DNA from: an uncultured Verrucomicrobiota bacterium
GTDB taxonomy: Bacteria; Verrucomicrobiota; Verrucomicrobiia; Opitutales; Opitutaceae
Assembly (NCBI GenBank): GCA_903960515.1
Contig: CAJCBL010000277.1
Coordinates: 1 to 49,014, forward strand
Direction of reading: 5' to 3'
Length of the DNA: 49,014 bases
The notes below the pieces were generated by a model that made no database searches, was not told the origin of the DNA, and saw only the letters and a list, made by a program, of their open reading frames with translations. The translations under genes were made by a program, and so were the position numbers. Below are positions 7,439 to 15,637 of this stretch, piece after piece (position 1 is the first letter of the stretch; each line of letters begins with the position of its first letter).

Positions 7439-8350
7439 TCAATGACTGTCGGTTTTGCCGGCCGAGGCGCGGGCGTGGGCGAAGAGGTATTGCTGCGCCA
7501 GCCCGGCGAGCGGCCCGAAATGCACCCGGCCAAACTGCGCCAGTTGCGCCGGGCTCCACCCCGCCAGGCCGTAGCCGGCAGCCAAGGTCTTGAGTATCCA
7601 GACATCCACGGGGAATGACTCCAGCCGGCCCGCACCAAAGAGCAGCACGCAGTCGGCCACCTTCTCGCCCACCCCGGGCAGGGTAACCAGCGCCGCTCGG
7701 GCCTCGGCATAGGGCAGTGCCTCGACGCGCGCGAGCCAGCCGGGGTGCCTGGCGAGGAAACGGGCCGTTTCGGCCACATAGGCTGCCCGAAAGCCCAGCG
7801 CGCAGCTGCGCAACTCCGGCTCGCCTACGGTGGCTAGGGCGGCCCAAGTGGGCAGGCCTCGGATACCCTCGGCGAGCCCGGGCCCGAAGCGCTCCGCGAG
7901 CGTATCGCACATTTGGCGTATCTGTGGGATGCGTTTGGTGGAGCTGAGGATGAAGCCCAGGAGAGTCTCCGCAAAGGGCTGGCGCAGCAGGATCAGCCCG
8001 GGGCAGGAGGCGATGGAGCCGGCGAGCACCGAGTCGCTCTGCAGCGGCAGGCGGGCAAGGGCGGAGGGGAGCTGCGGCGCCATCTCCAGATAGTGGTGTA
8101 GGGCGGTGCGGGCGCCGGCGGCGCAGGTGGCGGCGCGGAAGTGCAGCTCGGGACCGTTCTGGGCCTCGCCGCCGCTGTGGAGCCGCAACTGGACGGCGTG
8201 CTCGGCGAAAACGCCCTGCCACGCGGCAGGCTCGGGTTGCCAGCGCCAGCGGAAGGCCTGCCCGCCGTCGAGGGTCTCGGCCAGGCTGTGGGCGGTAAAA
8301 CCGTGGGCAAGGCCCAGCGGCTCCCATGGCGACCATTGTGGGGCGGCCAT
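7439..8350 (-). CDS. OGG1-type 8-oxoguanine DNA glycosylase/AP lyase
   Basis: The protein has 303 residues. It removes oxidised guanine from DNA and cleaves the abasic site. The N-terminal OGG domain has the GGQAFRWR signature (29-36). The C-terminal HhH-GPD domain has the hairpin LPGVGEKVADC with catalytic Lys at K230 and the catalytic Asp in FPVDVWI at D249, the same layout as eukaryotic OGG1. This form is less common in bacteria than MutM. ATG 8350 is chosen since the OGG domain starts about 10 residues later; the 43 residues further upstream are not domain-like. It is preceded on the same strand by a secreted-protein gene 44 bases away. Confidence 0.88.
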   Translation of the reverse strand: MAAPQWSPWEPLGLAHGFTAHSLAETLDGGQAFRWRWQPEPAAWQGVFAEHAVQLRLHSGGEAQNGPELHFRAATCAAGARTALHHYLEMAPQLPSALARLPLQSDSVLAGSIASCPGLILLRQPFAETLLGFILSSTKRIPQIRQMCDTLAERFGPGLAEGIRGLPTWAALATVGEPELRSCALGFRAAYVAETARFLARHPGWLARVEALPYAEARAALVTLPGVGEKVADCVLLFGAGRLESFPVDVWILKTLAAGYGLAGWSPAQLAQFGRVHFGPLAGLAQQYLFAHARASAGKTDSH

Positions 8351-8394
8351 TGCGGGGGGCTGGGCCACGGTGGATGAGCGCGGAGTGGCGGCAC

Positions 8395-8865
8395 CTACTT
8401 CGAGGCGGGCACGCGCCACAGGAAACTTGGCGAGTCGGCCAGCACAGTGCCGTCGGCCGTGCGAACACTCACGCGCCAAGCGGAGGGGCGGGTCTGCACG
8501 CTGGGCCAGTCGGCGCCGGTGACGCCGATGTGGAAGACCTTCCCGCCGGAGGGGATGTCTACGGGGAAGGAGAAGGTGCGCACCGCCGGGCTGCCGGGGA
8601 TCACCACTTCCAGTACGAGGGTGGCGGCGGGCTGGGGGGCGTCGGCCTTAAGGCGGGTGAGAAAGTAGCAGCCTACGTGCGAATCGGGCTTGGTGCGCAG
8701 AAGGGTATCGCGGCCGCTGCTTTCGGAGCCGCTCATGTATTCAGAGATGCGGCGGAAGGAGTCGGCAGTGCGTTGCGACGGCCATACGTGCACGATGGAG
8801 ACACCGGCGTGGGCCAGTGCGGGCAGGGCGAACAGGAGGATCGCGGCAACAAAACGCGGAGACAT
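8395..8865 (-). CDS. Secreted protein of unknown function
   Basis: The protein has 156 residues. The signal peptide runs M1 to about A20 (hydrophobic FVAAILLFALPALAHA with AHA cleavage). The mature part looks like a single beta-sandwich domain with alternating strands and several Trp residues; one Cys remains. I do not recognise the family. It lies between the L27 gene terminator and the OGG1-type glycosylase on the same strand, so it may start the transcript that includes the glycosylase. The start is ATG 8865; the first Met of the longer frame adds 12 residues in front of the signal peptide. Confidence 0.75.
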   Translation of the reverse strand: MSPRFVAAILLFALPALAHAGVSIVHVWPSQRTADSFRRISEYMSGSESSGRDTLLRTKPDSHVGCYFLTRLKADAPQPAATLVLEVVIPGSPAVRTFSFPVDIPSGGKVFHIGVTGADWPSVQTRPSAWRVSVRTADGTVLADSPSFLWRVPASK

Positions 8866-8916
8866 GGGCGAGCGATTAGCGGGTTTGGGGCGGAGAGGCA
8901 AGGGCCGGGCCGGGAC

Positions 8917-8947
8917 AAAAAAAAGCGCACCGCGGGGGCGGTGCGCT
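8917..8947 (-). terminator. Terminator of the rplU-rpmA operon
   Basis: There is a perfect 10-bp GC-rich stem (8924-8933 with 8938-8947) around a 4-base loop. On the minus strand it is followed by eight T. It sits 22 bases past the rpmA stop. Confidence 0.92.
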
Positions 8948-8968
8948 GGAAAACGAGGTCGTTGCTGC

Positions 8969-9208
8969 TTAAACCAAGCAGACCTTGCGGTGCTTCTTGT
9001 CGAAGTTCACCACGCCGTCCACGAGGGCGAAGAGGGTGAAGTCGCGACCGATACCAACCCCGGCTCCGGGGTGATAGAGAGTGCCGGCTTGGCGGAGGAT
9101 GATGTTGCCGGCGATGGCTGTCTCGCCGCCGTACAACTTCACCCCGCGGCTCTTTGGCCGACTGTCGCGGCCGTTGCACGATGTGCCCTGTCCTTTTTTA
9201 TGCGCCAT
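8969..9208 (-). CDS. rpmA: 50S ribosomal protein bL27
   Basis: The protein has 79 residues. It begins [16 protein letters not shown], the mobile N-terminal arm that reaches the peptidyl-transferase centre, and continues with [19 protein letters not shown] and the conserved [16 protein letters not shown]. There is no N-terminal extension of the kind cleaved in Firmicutes. AAGGAA lies seven bases before the ATG, one of the better ribosome sites in the window. It is co-transcribed with rplU, 9 bases upstream. Confidence 0.97.
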   Translation of the reverse strand: MAHKKGQGTSCNGRDSRPKSRGVKLYGGETAIAGNIILRQAGTLYHPGAGVGIGRDFTLFALVDGVVNFDKKHRKVCLV

Positions 9209-9217
9209 GACGATTCC

Positions 9218-9532
9218 TTAGGCGGAAATGGTTTTGATTTTGATGACGGAGAGCTCTTGGCGATGCCCTTGGCGGCGCTCGTAGCCCTTGCGTTTGTTCT
9301 TCTTGAAGATGATGACCTTCTTGCCGCGTTTGTTCTCGAGGATTTCAGCGGTCACAGAGGCACCGGCCACCGTGGGAGTGCCGATCTTGATCTCGGCGCC
9401 CTCACCGACGGAGAGGACATCGTTGATTTCAACCGTGCCTCCCTTTTCGGATTTCTGAAAACGGTTGACGAACAGCACATCGCCTTCGCTAACGACGAAC
9501 TGCTGCCCCTGTGTCTTGATGGTGGCTTTCAT
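9218..9532 (-). CDS. rplU: 50S ribosomal protein bL21
   Basis: The protein has 104 residues, normal length. It begins with [15 protein letters not shown] and ends with the family signature [17 protein letters not shown], which contacts 23S rRNA. It is the first gene of the rplU-rpmA operon. The 186-base gap to the divergent Memo/AMMECR1 gene must hold both promoters. No L21 leader structure was recognised. Confidence 0.97.
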   Translation of the reverse strand: MKATIKTQGQQFVVSEGDVLFVNRFQKSEKGGTVEINDVLSVGEGAEIKIGTPTVAGASVTAEILENKRGKKVIIFKKNKRKGYERRQGHRQELSVIKIKTISA

Positions 9533-9718
9533 TGGAAAAGCCCGTGACCAAACGGCCCGGAGGGAGGGGTGGCAAGACCTTTTTGAACAAGTTTGAGGAC
9601 TTCTGTGATTTTGCTGCGTTGGCCGGCCGGTGGGGCGGTTGAGAATGCCTGGCTTTGGCCCCATCGTTGCCCACGGCCGAGCTCGCTGCGCAGGTGCAGC
9701 GGCCGAGGCCTAAGGAAC

Positions 9719-11077
9719 ATGAAAACCAAGGTGGATAGCGGGCACAAGGGCGGGGTGGTATTCGCAGTCCTCATGCCGCATGCGCCCATACTGGTGCCGG
9801 CGGTGGCCGGCGAGCGCATCGCCGAGTGCAGGACCACGGTGGAGGCGCTGGGGCGGGCTGCGCGGAGGCTGGTGGCTGCGCGGCCGGAGGCGGTGGTGTT
9901 GCTTTCTCCCCACGCTCCCAGGGTGGCTCGGGCCTTCGGGGTTACCCGGAAAACGGTTACGGGTTCACTGGCCGCGTTCCTCGCCCCTCAGGAGTCCGTG
10001 GAGCTGCCGGGCGATGCGGCGCTGGCCGGGGCTATCGGTGCCGCCGCAGCGCAGCGAGGGATAGGTACCACTGAACTGGAGTCGATGAAGCTCGACCATG
10101 GCAGCGTGGTGCCGCTCTGGCACCTCGCAGCTGCCGGCTGGCGTGGCTCCACGGTGGTGCTCTCCCTTGCCTGGGACGACAATTCCCGGGTGGGGGATCT
10201 GGGCGAGGCGGTCGCTGCGGCGGCGCCTCAGCTTGGCAGGCGCGTGGCCGTGGTGGCCAGCGGCGACATGAGCCACTGCCTCAAGCCCGGGGCCCCCGCT
10301 GGATACGACCCGGGCGCCGCCCGCTTCGACGCCGCCTTTGTCGCGCAACTGCGCCACGGCGCCACCCGCGGGCTTGCGGCCGCAGTATCCCTGCTTCGGG
10401 AATGCGCCGCCGAGGACGTGGTGGAGTCGACACTGTTCGCCCTTGGCGCCTCCGGGTGGCGCGCCGATGGGCGCGAGGTGCTTGGATACGATGGCCCCTT
10501 CGGCGTGGGCTACGGGGTGGCGGTGCTCTTCGACTCCAGCGCGGCCTCAGCCCCAACCCCGCCCGATCTGCCGGCGGTGGCCCGGGCCGCGATCGCAGCG
10601 GCGCTGGCCACGGGAACTACCGAGGCCCCGCAGCTCGGCGGGTTCCCCTCCTCCAACGGGGTGTTTGTCACCCTGCATGGGGCCGACGGCCGGCTCCGCG
10701 GCTGTATAGGAACAATGGTTTCGCATTCCGGTGATCTTGCGGTGGAGACTTGGCGGATGGCCCAGGAGGCCGCGCTGCGCGACGGGCGCTTCGCGCCGGT
10801 GCAGCCTGCCGAGCTCCCCGGTTTGCGGATCGAGGTGACCGTGCTCGAGGCACCGGAGGACATCGAGTCGCCAGCCGAGCTGGATCCGCAGCGCTGGGGC
10901 GTGGTGGTGCGCGCTCCCGATGGGCGCCGCGGAGTGCTCCTGCCGGGGCTGCCGGAGGTGACCGCTGTAGACCAGCAGGTCGCCATCGCACGGGCCAAGG
11001 CCGGAATCGGGCCGCATGAAGCGGTGCGCCTGCAGCGATTCGGAGCCCGGCGCATCGAGGAGGGGCCTCTGGCATGA
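9719..11077 (+). CDS. AmmeMemoRadiSam system proteins B and A fused (Memo-like plus AMMECR1)
   Basis: The protein has 452 residues. Residues about 13-272 are a Memo-like domain related to class III extradiol dioxygenases, with His at H21 (MPHAP), H65 (SPHAP), H127 (DHG) and H186 (GDMSHC), which would form the metal site. Residues about 285-452 are an AMMECR1 domain with the signature LRGCIG at 326-331 followed by the WRMAQEAALRDGRF helix. The two are usually separate genes; here they are one chain. The overlapping downstream gene is the radical SAM member. The system is widely conserved in bacteria and archaea; to my knowledge its chemical role is unsettled. AAGGA six bases before ATG 9719 supports the start. 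Confidence 0.9.
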   Translation: MKTKVDSGHKGGVVFAVLMPHAPILVPAVAGERIAECRTTVEALGRAARRLVAARPEAVVLLSPHAPRVARAFGVTRKTVTGSLAAFLAPQESVELPGDAALAGAIGAAAAQRGIGTTELESMKLDHGSVVPLWHLAAAGWRGSTVVLSLAWDDNSRVGDLGEAVAAAAPQLGRRVAVVASGDMSHCLKPGAPAGYDPGAARFDAAFVAQLRHGATRGLAAAVSLLRECAAEDVVESTLFALGASGWRADGREVLGYDGPFGVGYGVAVLFDSSAASAPTPPDLPAVARAAIAAALATGTTEAPQLGGFPSSNGVFVTLHGADGRLRGCIGTMVSHSGDLAVETWRMAQEAALRDGRFAPVQPAELPGLRIEVTVLEAPEDIESPAELDPQRWGVVVRAPDGRRGVLLPGLPEVTAVDQQVAIARAKAGIGPHEAVRLQRFGARRIEEGPLA

Positions 11078-12117
11078 AGGCGCCCGGCTTGCGCCCCGAG
11101 GCCCGCTGGTGGAGTCCGCTGAGTGGCGACAGGATCGTGTGCACCCTGTGCCCGCGAGGCTGCAAGCTGCGCGACGGGCAGGACGGATTCTGTTCGGTGC
11201 GAGGCAACCGAGGCGGCACGATGCGGCTGCTGGCCCACGGGCGCAGCAGCGGGTTTTGCATCGACCCGATCGAGAAGAAGCCGCTGGCGCAGTTTCTGCC
11301 CGGTTCCCGGGTGCTTTCGTTCGGCACGGCCGGTTGCAATCTCGCCTGCCGGTTCTGCCAGAACTGGCGGATCAGCCGAGCCCGGGCGGAGATGCTGGAC
11401 GGCGAGCCTGTCGCGCCGGAGTGGATTGCTGCGGAGGCGGTGCGGCTGGGCTGCCGGTCGGTGGCTTTCACCTACAACGACCCGGTGGTGTTCGCCGAGC
11501 AGGCGCTGGAGGTCGCTGCGGCCTGCCGGGCGGCGCGGGTGCGCACCGTGGCGGTGACCGCCGGCTACATCTGCCCCGAGCCGCGGGCGGAGTTCTTCGC
11601 CGGCATGGATGCGGCCAACGTCGACCTCAAGGGCTTCTGCGAGGAGTTCTACCGCAGGCAATGCGGTGCGAGGCTGGGCCCGGTGCTCGAAACCCTCGAA
11701 TACCTGCACCGGCAGACGCGGGTGTGGCTGGAGGTCACCACGCTGCTCATCCCCGGCCTTAACGACAGCTTGGCCGAGTTGGACCGGGCAACGGATTGGT
11801 TCGCGGCCCACCTGGGGGCGGAGGTGCCGTGGCATTTCTCGGCCTTCCACCCCGACTACCACATGCTGGATATCCCGCCCACCGCGCCGGAGAGTCTGGC
11901 GCGGGCCCGCCACCTCGCCCTGTCGAAAGGGCTGCACTACGTCTACACGGGGAACGTGCGCGACCTCGACGGCGGCCGCACCTGGTGCCCGCAGTGCGGC
12001 CGGTGCGTGATCGATCGTGACGGATACCGGCTTACCGAGTGGCACCTGCGCGCGGGGCGCTGCGGCTTCTGTGGTGGCGAGATAGCCGGGGTGTTCGAGG
12101 AGGAGCGGGCCGGGTGA
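11074..12117 (+). CDS. amrS: AmmeMemoRadiSam system radical SAM enzyme
   Basis: The protein has 347 residues. The radical SAM cluster motif CxxxCxxC is at C88, C92 and C95 (GCNLACRFCQNW). An N-terminal Cys set (C23, C26, C30, C40) and a C-terminal zinc-ribbon-like set (WCPQCGRC, then CGFCGG) suggest extra metal sites, typical of this family and related to pyruvate-formate-lyase activators. Its ATG overlaps the stop of the B-A fusion (ATGA, 11074-11077), so translation is coupled and the products probably act together. The barrel motifs FTYNDP and NVDLKGF are present. Confidence 0.93.
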   Translation: MKAPGLRPEARWWSPLSGDRIVCTLCPRGCKLRDGQDGFCSVRGNRGGTMRLLAHGRSSGFCIDPIEKKPLAQFLPGSRVLSFGTAGCNLACRFCQNWRISRARAEMLDGEPVAPEWIAAEAVRLGCRSVAFTYNDPVVFAEQALEVAAACRAARVRTVAVTAGYICPEPRAEFFAGMDAANVDLKGFCEEFYRRQCGARLGPVLETLEYLHRQTRVWLEVTTLLIPGLNDSLAELDRATDWFAAHLGAEVPWHFSAFHPDYHMLDIPPTAPESLARARHLALSKGLHYVYTGNVRDLDGGRTWCPQCGRCVIDRDGYRLTEWHLRAGRCGFCGGEIAGVFEEERAG

Positions 12118-12150
12118 AACGAGGAGCGGTTGCCTGGGGACCGGTCCCGG

Positions 12151-12187
12151 AAAAAGCAAAACCGGCCCACGAAGGGGCCGGTTTTGC
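12151..12187 (-). terminator. Terminator between convergent genes
   Basis: There is a perfect 12-bp stem (12156-12167 with 12176-12187) around an 8-base loop. On the minus strand it runs into TTTTT, so it mainly serves the coiled-coil gene ending at 12209. The T run inside the arm may let it also stop the radical SAM transcript from the other side. Confidence 0.85.
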
Positions 12188-12208
12188 GGATAGGGCTGGA
12201 AGGAAGTA

Positions 12209-12904
12209 TTACTTTTTCGGTGCCGGCTTGTCGGCGGGCTTGGCCTCCGCCTCGGGCGTGGCCAGCAGGCCGGCGTTCATGAGCTCCACGTTCATGTAGT
12301 AGTGGCGACGGCGCTTGTAGTCCTCGGGGAAGACCATGCGGTCGATCTGGTGGCGGGCTGCGGCGGCGGCAAGGGCGTCGAGTTGCTGCTGGCGGCGCAG
12401 CGACTCGAGGCGGGCCTGTTCGCGATCCACGGCGCTCTTGCGCTCGTTTTCGGCGTCCTCAAGCGACTTGATCGCGGCGAGGCGTTTGGCCTCGGCGTCG
12501 CGCGTCTCCTGCTCGCGCAGGGCGGCGCTGCGCTGGGCTTCGAGCTCGGCCTGCGAGGCGGCGAGGCGGCGGGCATCGCGTTCGGCAGCGAGGCGTGCGG
12601 CATCCTTCGCGGCGGCGAGGCGTGCGGCTTCGGCGGATTCGCGTTCCAGGCGTGCGGCTTCTGCGCGACGGGCGGCCTCATCGGCGTCCTGTTTGGCCTT
12701 CAGGTCGGCAAGCCGCCTGGACTCGGCGTCGGCCTCGGAGCGGCGCAGGGCTTCGAGGCGGGAGCGCTCGGCATCGCGGGCGGAGTCGGCTGCGCGGGCG
12801 GCCTCCTTTTCGCGGGCGACGCTGTCGGAGTGGCTCCTGTAGGCAAAGAGGCCGGCAAGTGCGAGCAGCAGAATGATGATACCTATGATGACGCCACGTT
12901 TCAT
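12209..12904 (-). CDS. Membrane-anchored coiled-coil protein
   Basis: The protein has 231 residues. A single N-terminal membrane segment (VIIGIIILLLALAGLFAY, about 5-22) is followed by roughly 150 residues of uninterrupted charged Ala/Arg/Glu-rich helix with repeating E-A-A-R-L-A type heptads. A less charged tail contains VFPEDYKRRRHYYMNVELMNAG and a Pro/Lys end. The layout suggests a periplasmic or cytoplasmic coiled coil tethered to the inner membrane, similar in style to TolA-like stalks. I do not recognise the family, and low complexity makes homology searches unreliable. The start is ATG 12904. Confidence 0.75.
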   Translation of the reverse strand: MKRGVIIGIIILLLALAGLFAYRSHSDSVAREKEAARAADSARDAERSRLEALRRSEADAESRRLADLKAKQDADEAARRAEAARLERESAEAARLAAAKDAARLAAERDARRLAASQAELEAQRSAALREQETRDAEAKRLAAIKSLEDAENERKSAVDREQARLESLRRQQQLDALAAAAARHQIDRMVFPEDYKRRRHYYMNVELMNAGLLATPEAEAKPADKPAPKK

Positions 12905-13104
12905 GGAACAGTATGGTTGGTTTGGATGTGCAGGCGGACAGCGCTCTCTTGGCAGTTTGTGCGCCCGTCGGCAAGGACAGCGAAGGGGCCGAAGGTGCGA
13001 AATACGGACTTTTCGCAGACACGCGGCCAAGGTCGGCACCTGCGACCGGTCCCGGGCGGGAATGTTCGCCCGGGAAGGAGGAGAGGCTGCGGCCCTGGTT
13101 GGGG

Positions 13105-14016
13105 TTAGGTCGAACCGGCCGGTAGCGGGAATTCGGCGATGCCCTCGTGGGCGGCGTTGGAGGCGGCCAGAGGGAGCGCGAAGGCGAGGGCCTCCGGCCA
13201 GGGCTTGCCGAGGTGGAAATGCGCGTGCAGCAGCGCTGCGAGCAGCACATCGCCCGAGCCGGTGGATGAGGACTCGCGAACCGGCGGCGGGCGCAGGGTG
13301 GTGGTGGCGCCGTCCTTGATGGCGCACCAGACCGGCTTTGCGCCGTCGCTGATGATCCAGGCGGCCACTGGCCAGCGGGCGGCCGCCTCGGCCAGGCGCA
13401 TGGTGAAGGCGAGCTCGGAGATGTCTTCAGGGTCTGGTGGCACGAGGCGGTCGAACTCCTCGCGGTTGATCTTGACCAGGGCGAGCGGGCGCTCGACCAG
13501 CCACTTGAGCGGGGGGCCGTAGGTGTCGGCCACGAGGGGGCCGTTCCAGCGTTTGAACCACTCGCGGAAGGCGGCGCCGGTGGGCCCCTCCCAGCCGGGG
13601 ATGCTGCCGCACACGGCCAATACGCCGCCTGGCGCCTCAGTGGAGAGGGCGGTTGCTGCGGCGCGCACGGCTTCGGCGGCCACCGGTTCGTCGGGGCCCA
13701 GGAAGGTGGTCTCGGTGCGCAGGCTGCGGATGACTACGCCGCTGCGAGTCTCGGGCTTGGCGGCGGGGAAGGAGCGCAGGGAGAAACCGCGCTGGCGCAA
13801 CCAGCCTTCAACCACGGCTCCAGTGTCCCCGCCGGGGAAGCAGACGGCGCTGTGCGGGGTGCCCAGGCGAGCCAGCATTTTGGCGACGTTGATGCCCTTG
13901 CCTCCGACCTGGAAGGAGGCACGGGTGGCGCGCTGGGTGCGGCCGGGTTGCCACTCATTGTAGAACAGGGTCTGCTCCCAGAGGAGGTTGGCGGTGACGG
14001 TGAACAGGTGCGGCAT
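13105..14016 (-). CDS. PfkB-family sugar kinase, 1-phosphofructokinase-like
   Basis: The protein has 303 residues. It phosphorylates a sugar or sugar phosphate with ATP. The first PfkB signature GGKGINVAKMLARLG lies at about 38-52, as in 1-phosphofructokinase and tagatose-6-phosphate kinase. The anion-hole and catalytic-base motif reads STGSGDVLLA, with the Asp being catalytic. The middle contains VKINREEF, where the family usually has K-x-N-x-x-E. No PTS or sugar operon is adjacent, so the substrate is open. It is divergent from the alkyladenine glycosylase gene with 46 bases between starts. Confidence 0.85.
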   Translation of the reverse strand: MPHLFTVTANLLWEQTLFYNEWQPGRTQRATRASFQVGGKGINVAKMLARLGTPHSAVCFPGGDTGAVVEGWLRQRGFSLRSFPAAKPETRSGVVIRSLRTETTFLGPDEPVAAEAVRAAATALSTEAPGGVLAVCGSIPGWEGPTGAAFREWFKRWNGPLVADTYGPPLKWLVERPLALVKINREEFDRLVPPDPEDISELAFTMRLAEAAARWPVAAWIISDGAKPVWCAIKDGATTTLRPPPVRESSSTGSGDVLLAALLHAHFHLGKPWPEALAFALPLAASNAAHEGIAEFPLPAGST

Positions 14017-14062
14017 GGGAAAGGGATGGATTCGGCGAACGAAGGTGGCAATCTGCCGGGGC

Positions 14063-14764
14063 ATGGGCGCCACGGCAAATGCGTTTCCGCCGGCCTTCAG
14101 GGTGCTGGCTCCGGAGCATTGGCAGGGGTGCGGAACGGTGCGGCTGGCCCGCGGGCTTCTGGGGAAATACCTCGTACGCACGCTGGCCGGCGGGGCTACG
14201 CTGGCACGGATGATCACCGAGGTGGAGGCCTACGACGGGGAGCGAGACCGGGCCTGCCACGCCCGCGCCGGCCGCACGGGGCGCACCGAGGTGATGTACC
14301 GGAGGGGCGGATGCTGGTATGTGTATCTGTGCTATGGTGTGCACGAGATGCTCAATCTTGTGACCGGGCCGGAGGGCTGGCCGGCGGCCGTGCTGATCCG
14401 GGGAGTCGAGGGGGCTGCGGGGCCGGGGCGGGTGACCCGGGCGCTGGGGATAGGCCGCGGGCTCAATGGTGCACTGGCCGAGCCGGCAAGCGGGTTGCAT
14501 GTCGTGGACCGGGGGATTCGTGTGCCCAGGGCTTGGGTGCAGGCGGGGCCTCGGGTGGGCGTGGCCTACGCGGGGCCGGTTTGGGCGGCCAAGCCGTGGC
14601 GCTTTGCGATCGCCCCGGAACGGATTGGTGAGGTTGGTCGCGGGGTGGGCGCGCCGGCAGAGGCGGAAGTTGGCGGCGGCGGCGGGGCGCACGCGGCTAC
14701 TTTGCGGGCTCTGGAGCCGGGGCGGGCTGCGGAGCGGCCGGGGGCAGGGTCTCGTCCCTGGTGA
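14063..14764 (+). CDS. DNA-3-methyladenine glycosylase (AAG/MPG family)
   Basis: The protein has 233 residues. It excises alkylated purines from DNA as a monofunctional glycosylase. Family landmarks are LARGLLGKYLVR, the catalytic region ITEVEAYDGERDRACHA (E is the general base), YVYLCYGVHEMLN, and VLIRGVEG. The core ends near WRFAIAP at about residue 187. The remaining 45 residues are Gly/Ala-rich and extend through the stop region into the 3' end of the opposing DUF3108 gene, overlapping it by 68 bases. The tail is longer than usual for the family. Confidence 0.88.
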   Translation: MGATANAFPPAFRVLAPEHWQGCGTVRLARGLLGKYLVRTLAGGATLARMITEVEAYDGERDRACHARAGRTGRTEVMYRRGGCWYVYLCYGVHEMLNLVTGPEGWPAAVLIRGVEGAAGPGRVTRALGIGRGLNGALAEPASGLHVVDRGIRVPRAWVQAGPRVGVAYAGPVWAAKPWRFAIAPERIGEVGRGVGAPAEAEVGGGGGAHAATLRALEPGRAAERPGAGSRPW

Positions 14765-15554
14765 GCAGGGCGGTGATGGTGCCTATCTTGGTCTTGGTAT
14801 CCAGCCGCACGATTTGCGGCCGGTTGCCCTTGGAGATCCAGATTTTAAGGGCGCCGCCCTTCTCGAAGAAACTTGTCGATTTGCCGACCGGCCTGGGCTC
14901 CAGCACCACCGATTCGAAGGTGCCGGCGGGCGTCTTCACCTTCTCCTCACCAATGGCGACGACCTCGATGGGGAAGAACTCCTCGTCGTTTACGCAGAGC
15001 ACGCGGCGCGACTCCCCGGGCTTGAGCCTCCAGTCGCGGGCCTGGAGCATGGCGACCATGAGGTCGTAGGCGGGCTCGGGGGGCAGGGGCACGGTGGCGT
15101 TGTACTTGGGGCGGATGGAGTTTACGTGGACCGCCAAGCCCTTTTCGTAGTCGAAAGTGGTGGTCTTCTCGGTGAGGCGCCGGCCGTTTTTCCCCTTGGT
15201 CGTGAGCGTGAGAGGGCGGCCGGTGGCGGCATCGAGCACCGACTCGGAGTCGTTGGTGACCGGGTAGACCATGTCCACGAGTCCCCGGCTTTTGGTGGCA
15301 ACGCGGATGCGGAAGCGCGGGCCGGCAGGCGAGGGCTCTGCGAGGGTTTCGATGCGGGTCGTGCCTGCGGTGCCTAGAAGGCCGTAGCTCATGCGCAGCT
15401 CGACGACCTCTCCGGGGCGCATGAAGGCGCAGGGAAGGGCGGGCGCCGCGGCGATGGCGGCGGGCTGCTGCGTCTGGGCCGCCGCCGGGGGTTCCTCTGC
15501 TCGGGCGGCAAGCAGGCTAAGGGCGAAGGCGAGAAGGAGTGGGGCACGGGTCAT
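14697..15554 (-). CDS. Secreted DUF3108-family protein
   Basis: The protein has 285 residues. A signal peptide (LLLAFALSLLAARA, about 5-19) is followed by a Pro/Ala-rich spacer. The beta-rich DUF3108 domain (about 45-265) has GEVVELRMSYG, YPVTNDSESVLD, TFDYEKG and the closing WISKGNRPQIVRLDTKT strand pair. Such proteins are periplasmic or outer-membrane-associated and poorly characterised. The C-terminus is a short Pro/Ala tail. It is the last of three same-strand genes (ArsR-methyltransferase, MBL protein, this one) with gaps of 65 and 83 bases. Its 3' end overlaps the convergent glycosylase gene. Confidence 0.85.
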   Translation of the reverse strand: MTRAPLLLAFALSLLAARAEEPPAAAQTQQPAAIAAAPALPCAFMRPGEVVELRMSYGLLGTAGTTRIETLAEPSPAGPRFRIRVATKSRGLVDMVYPVTNDSESVLDAATGRPLTLTTKGKNGRRLTEKTTTFDYEKGLAVHVNSIRPKYNATVPLPPEPAYDLMVAMLQARDWRLKPGESRRVLCVNDEEFFPIEVVAIGEEKVKTPAGTFESVVLEPRPVGKSTSFFEKGGALKIWISKGNRPQIVRLDTKTKIGTITALLTRDETLPPAAPQPAPAPEPAK

Positions 15555-15637
15555 GGGAACGGCGGGGGCTGGGACCACGGAAGCGGCGGGGCGTGCCCTG
15601 CGCCAGCGGCAATTTCGGGGCGGGCGCGGCGGCTCGG

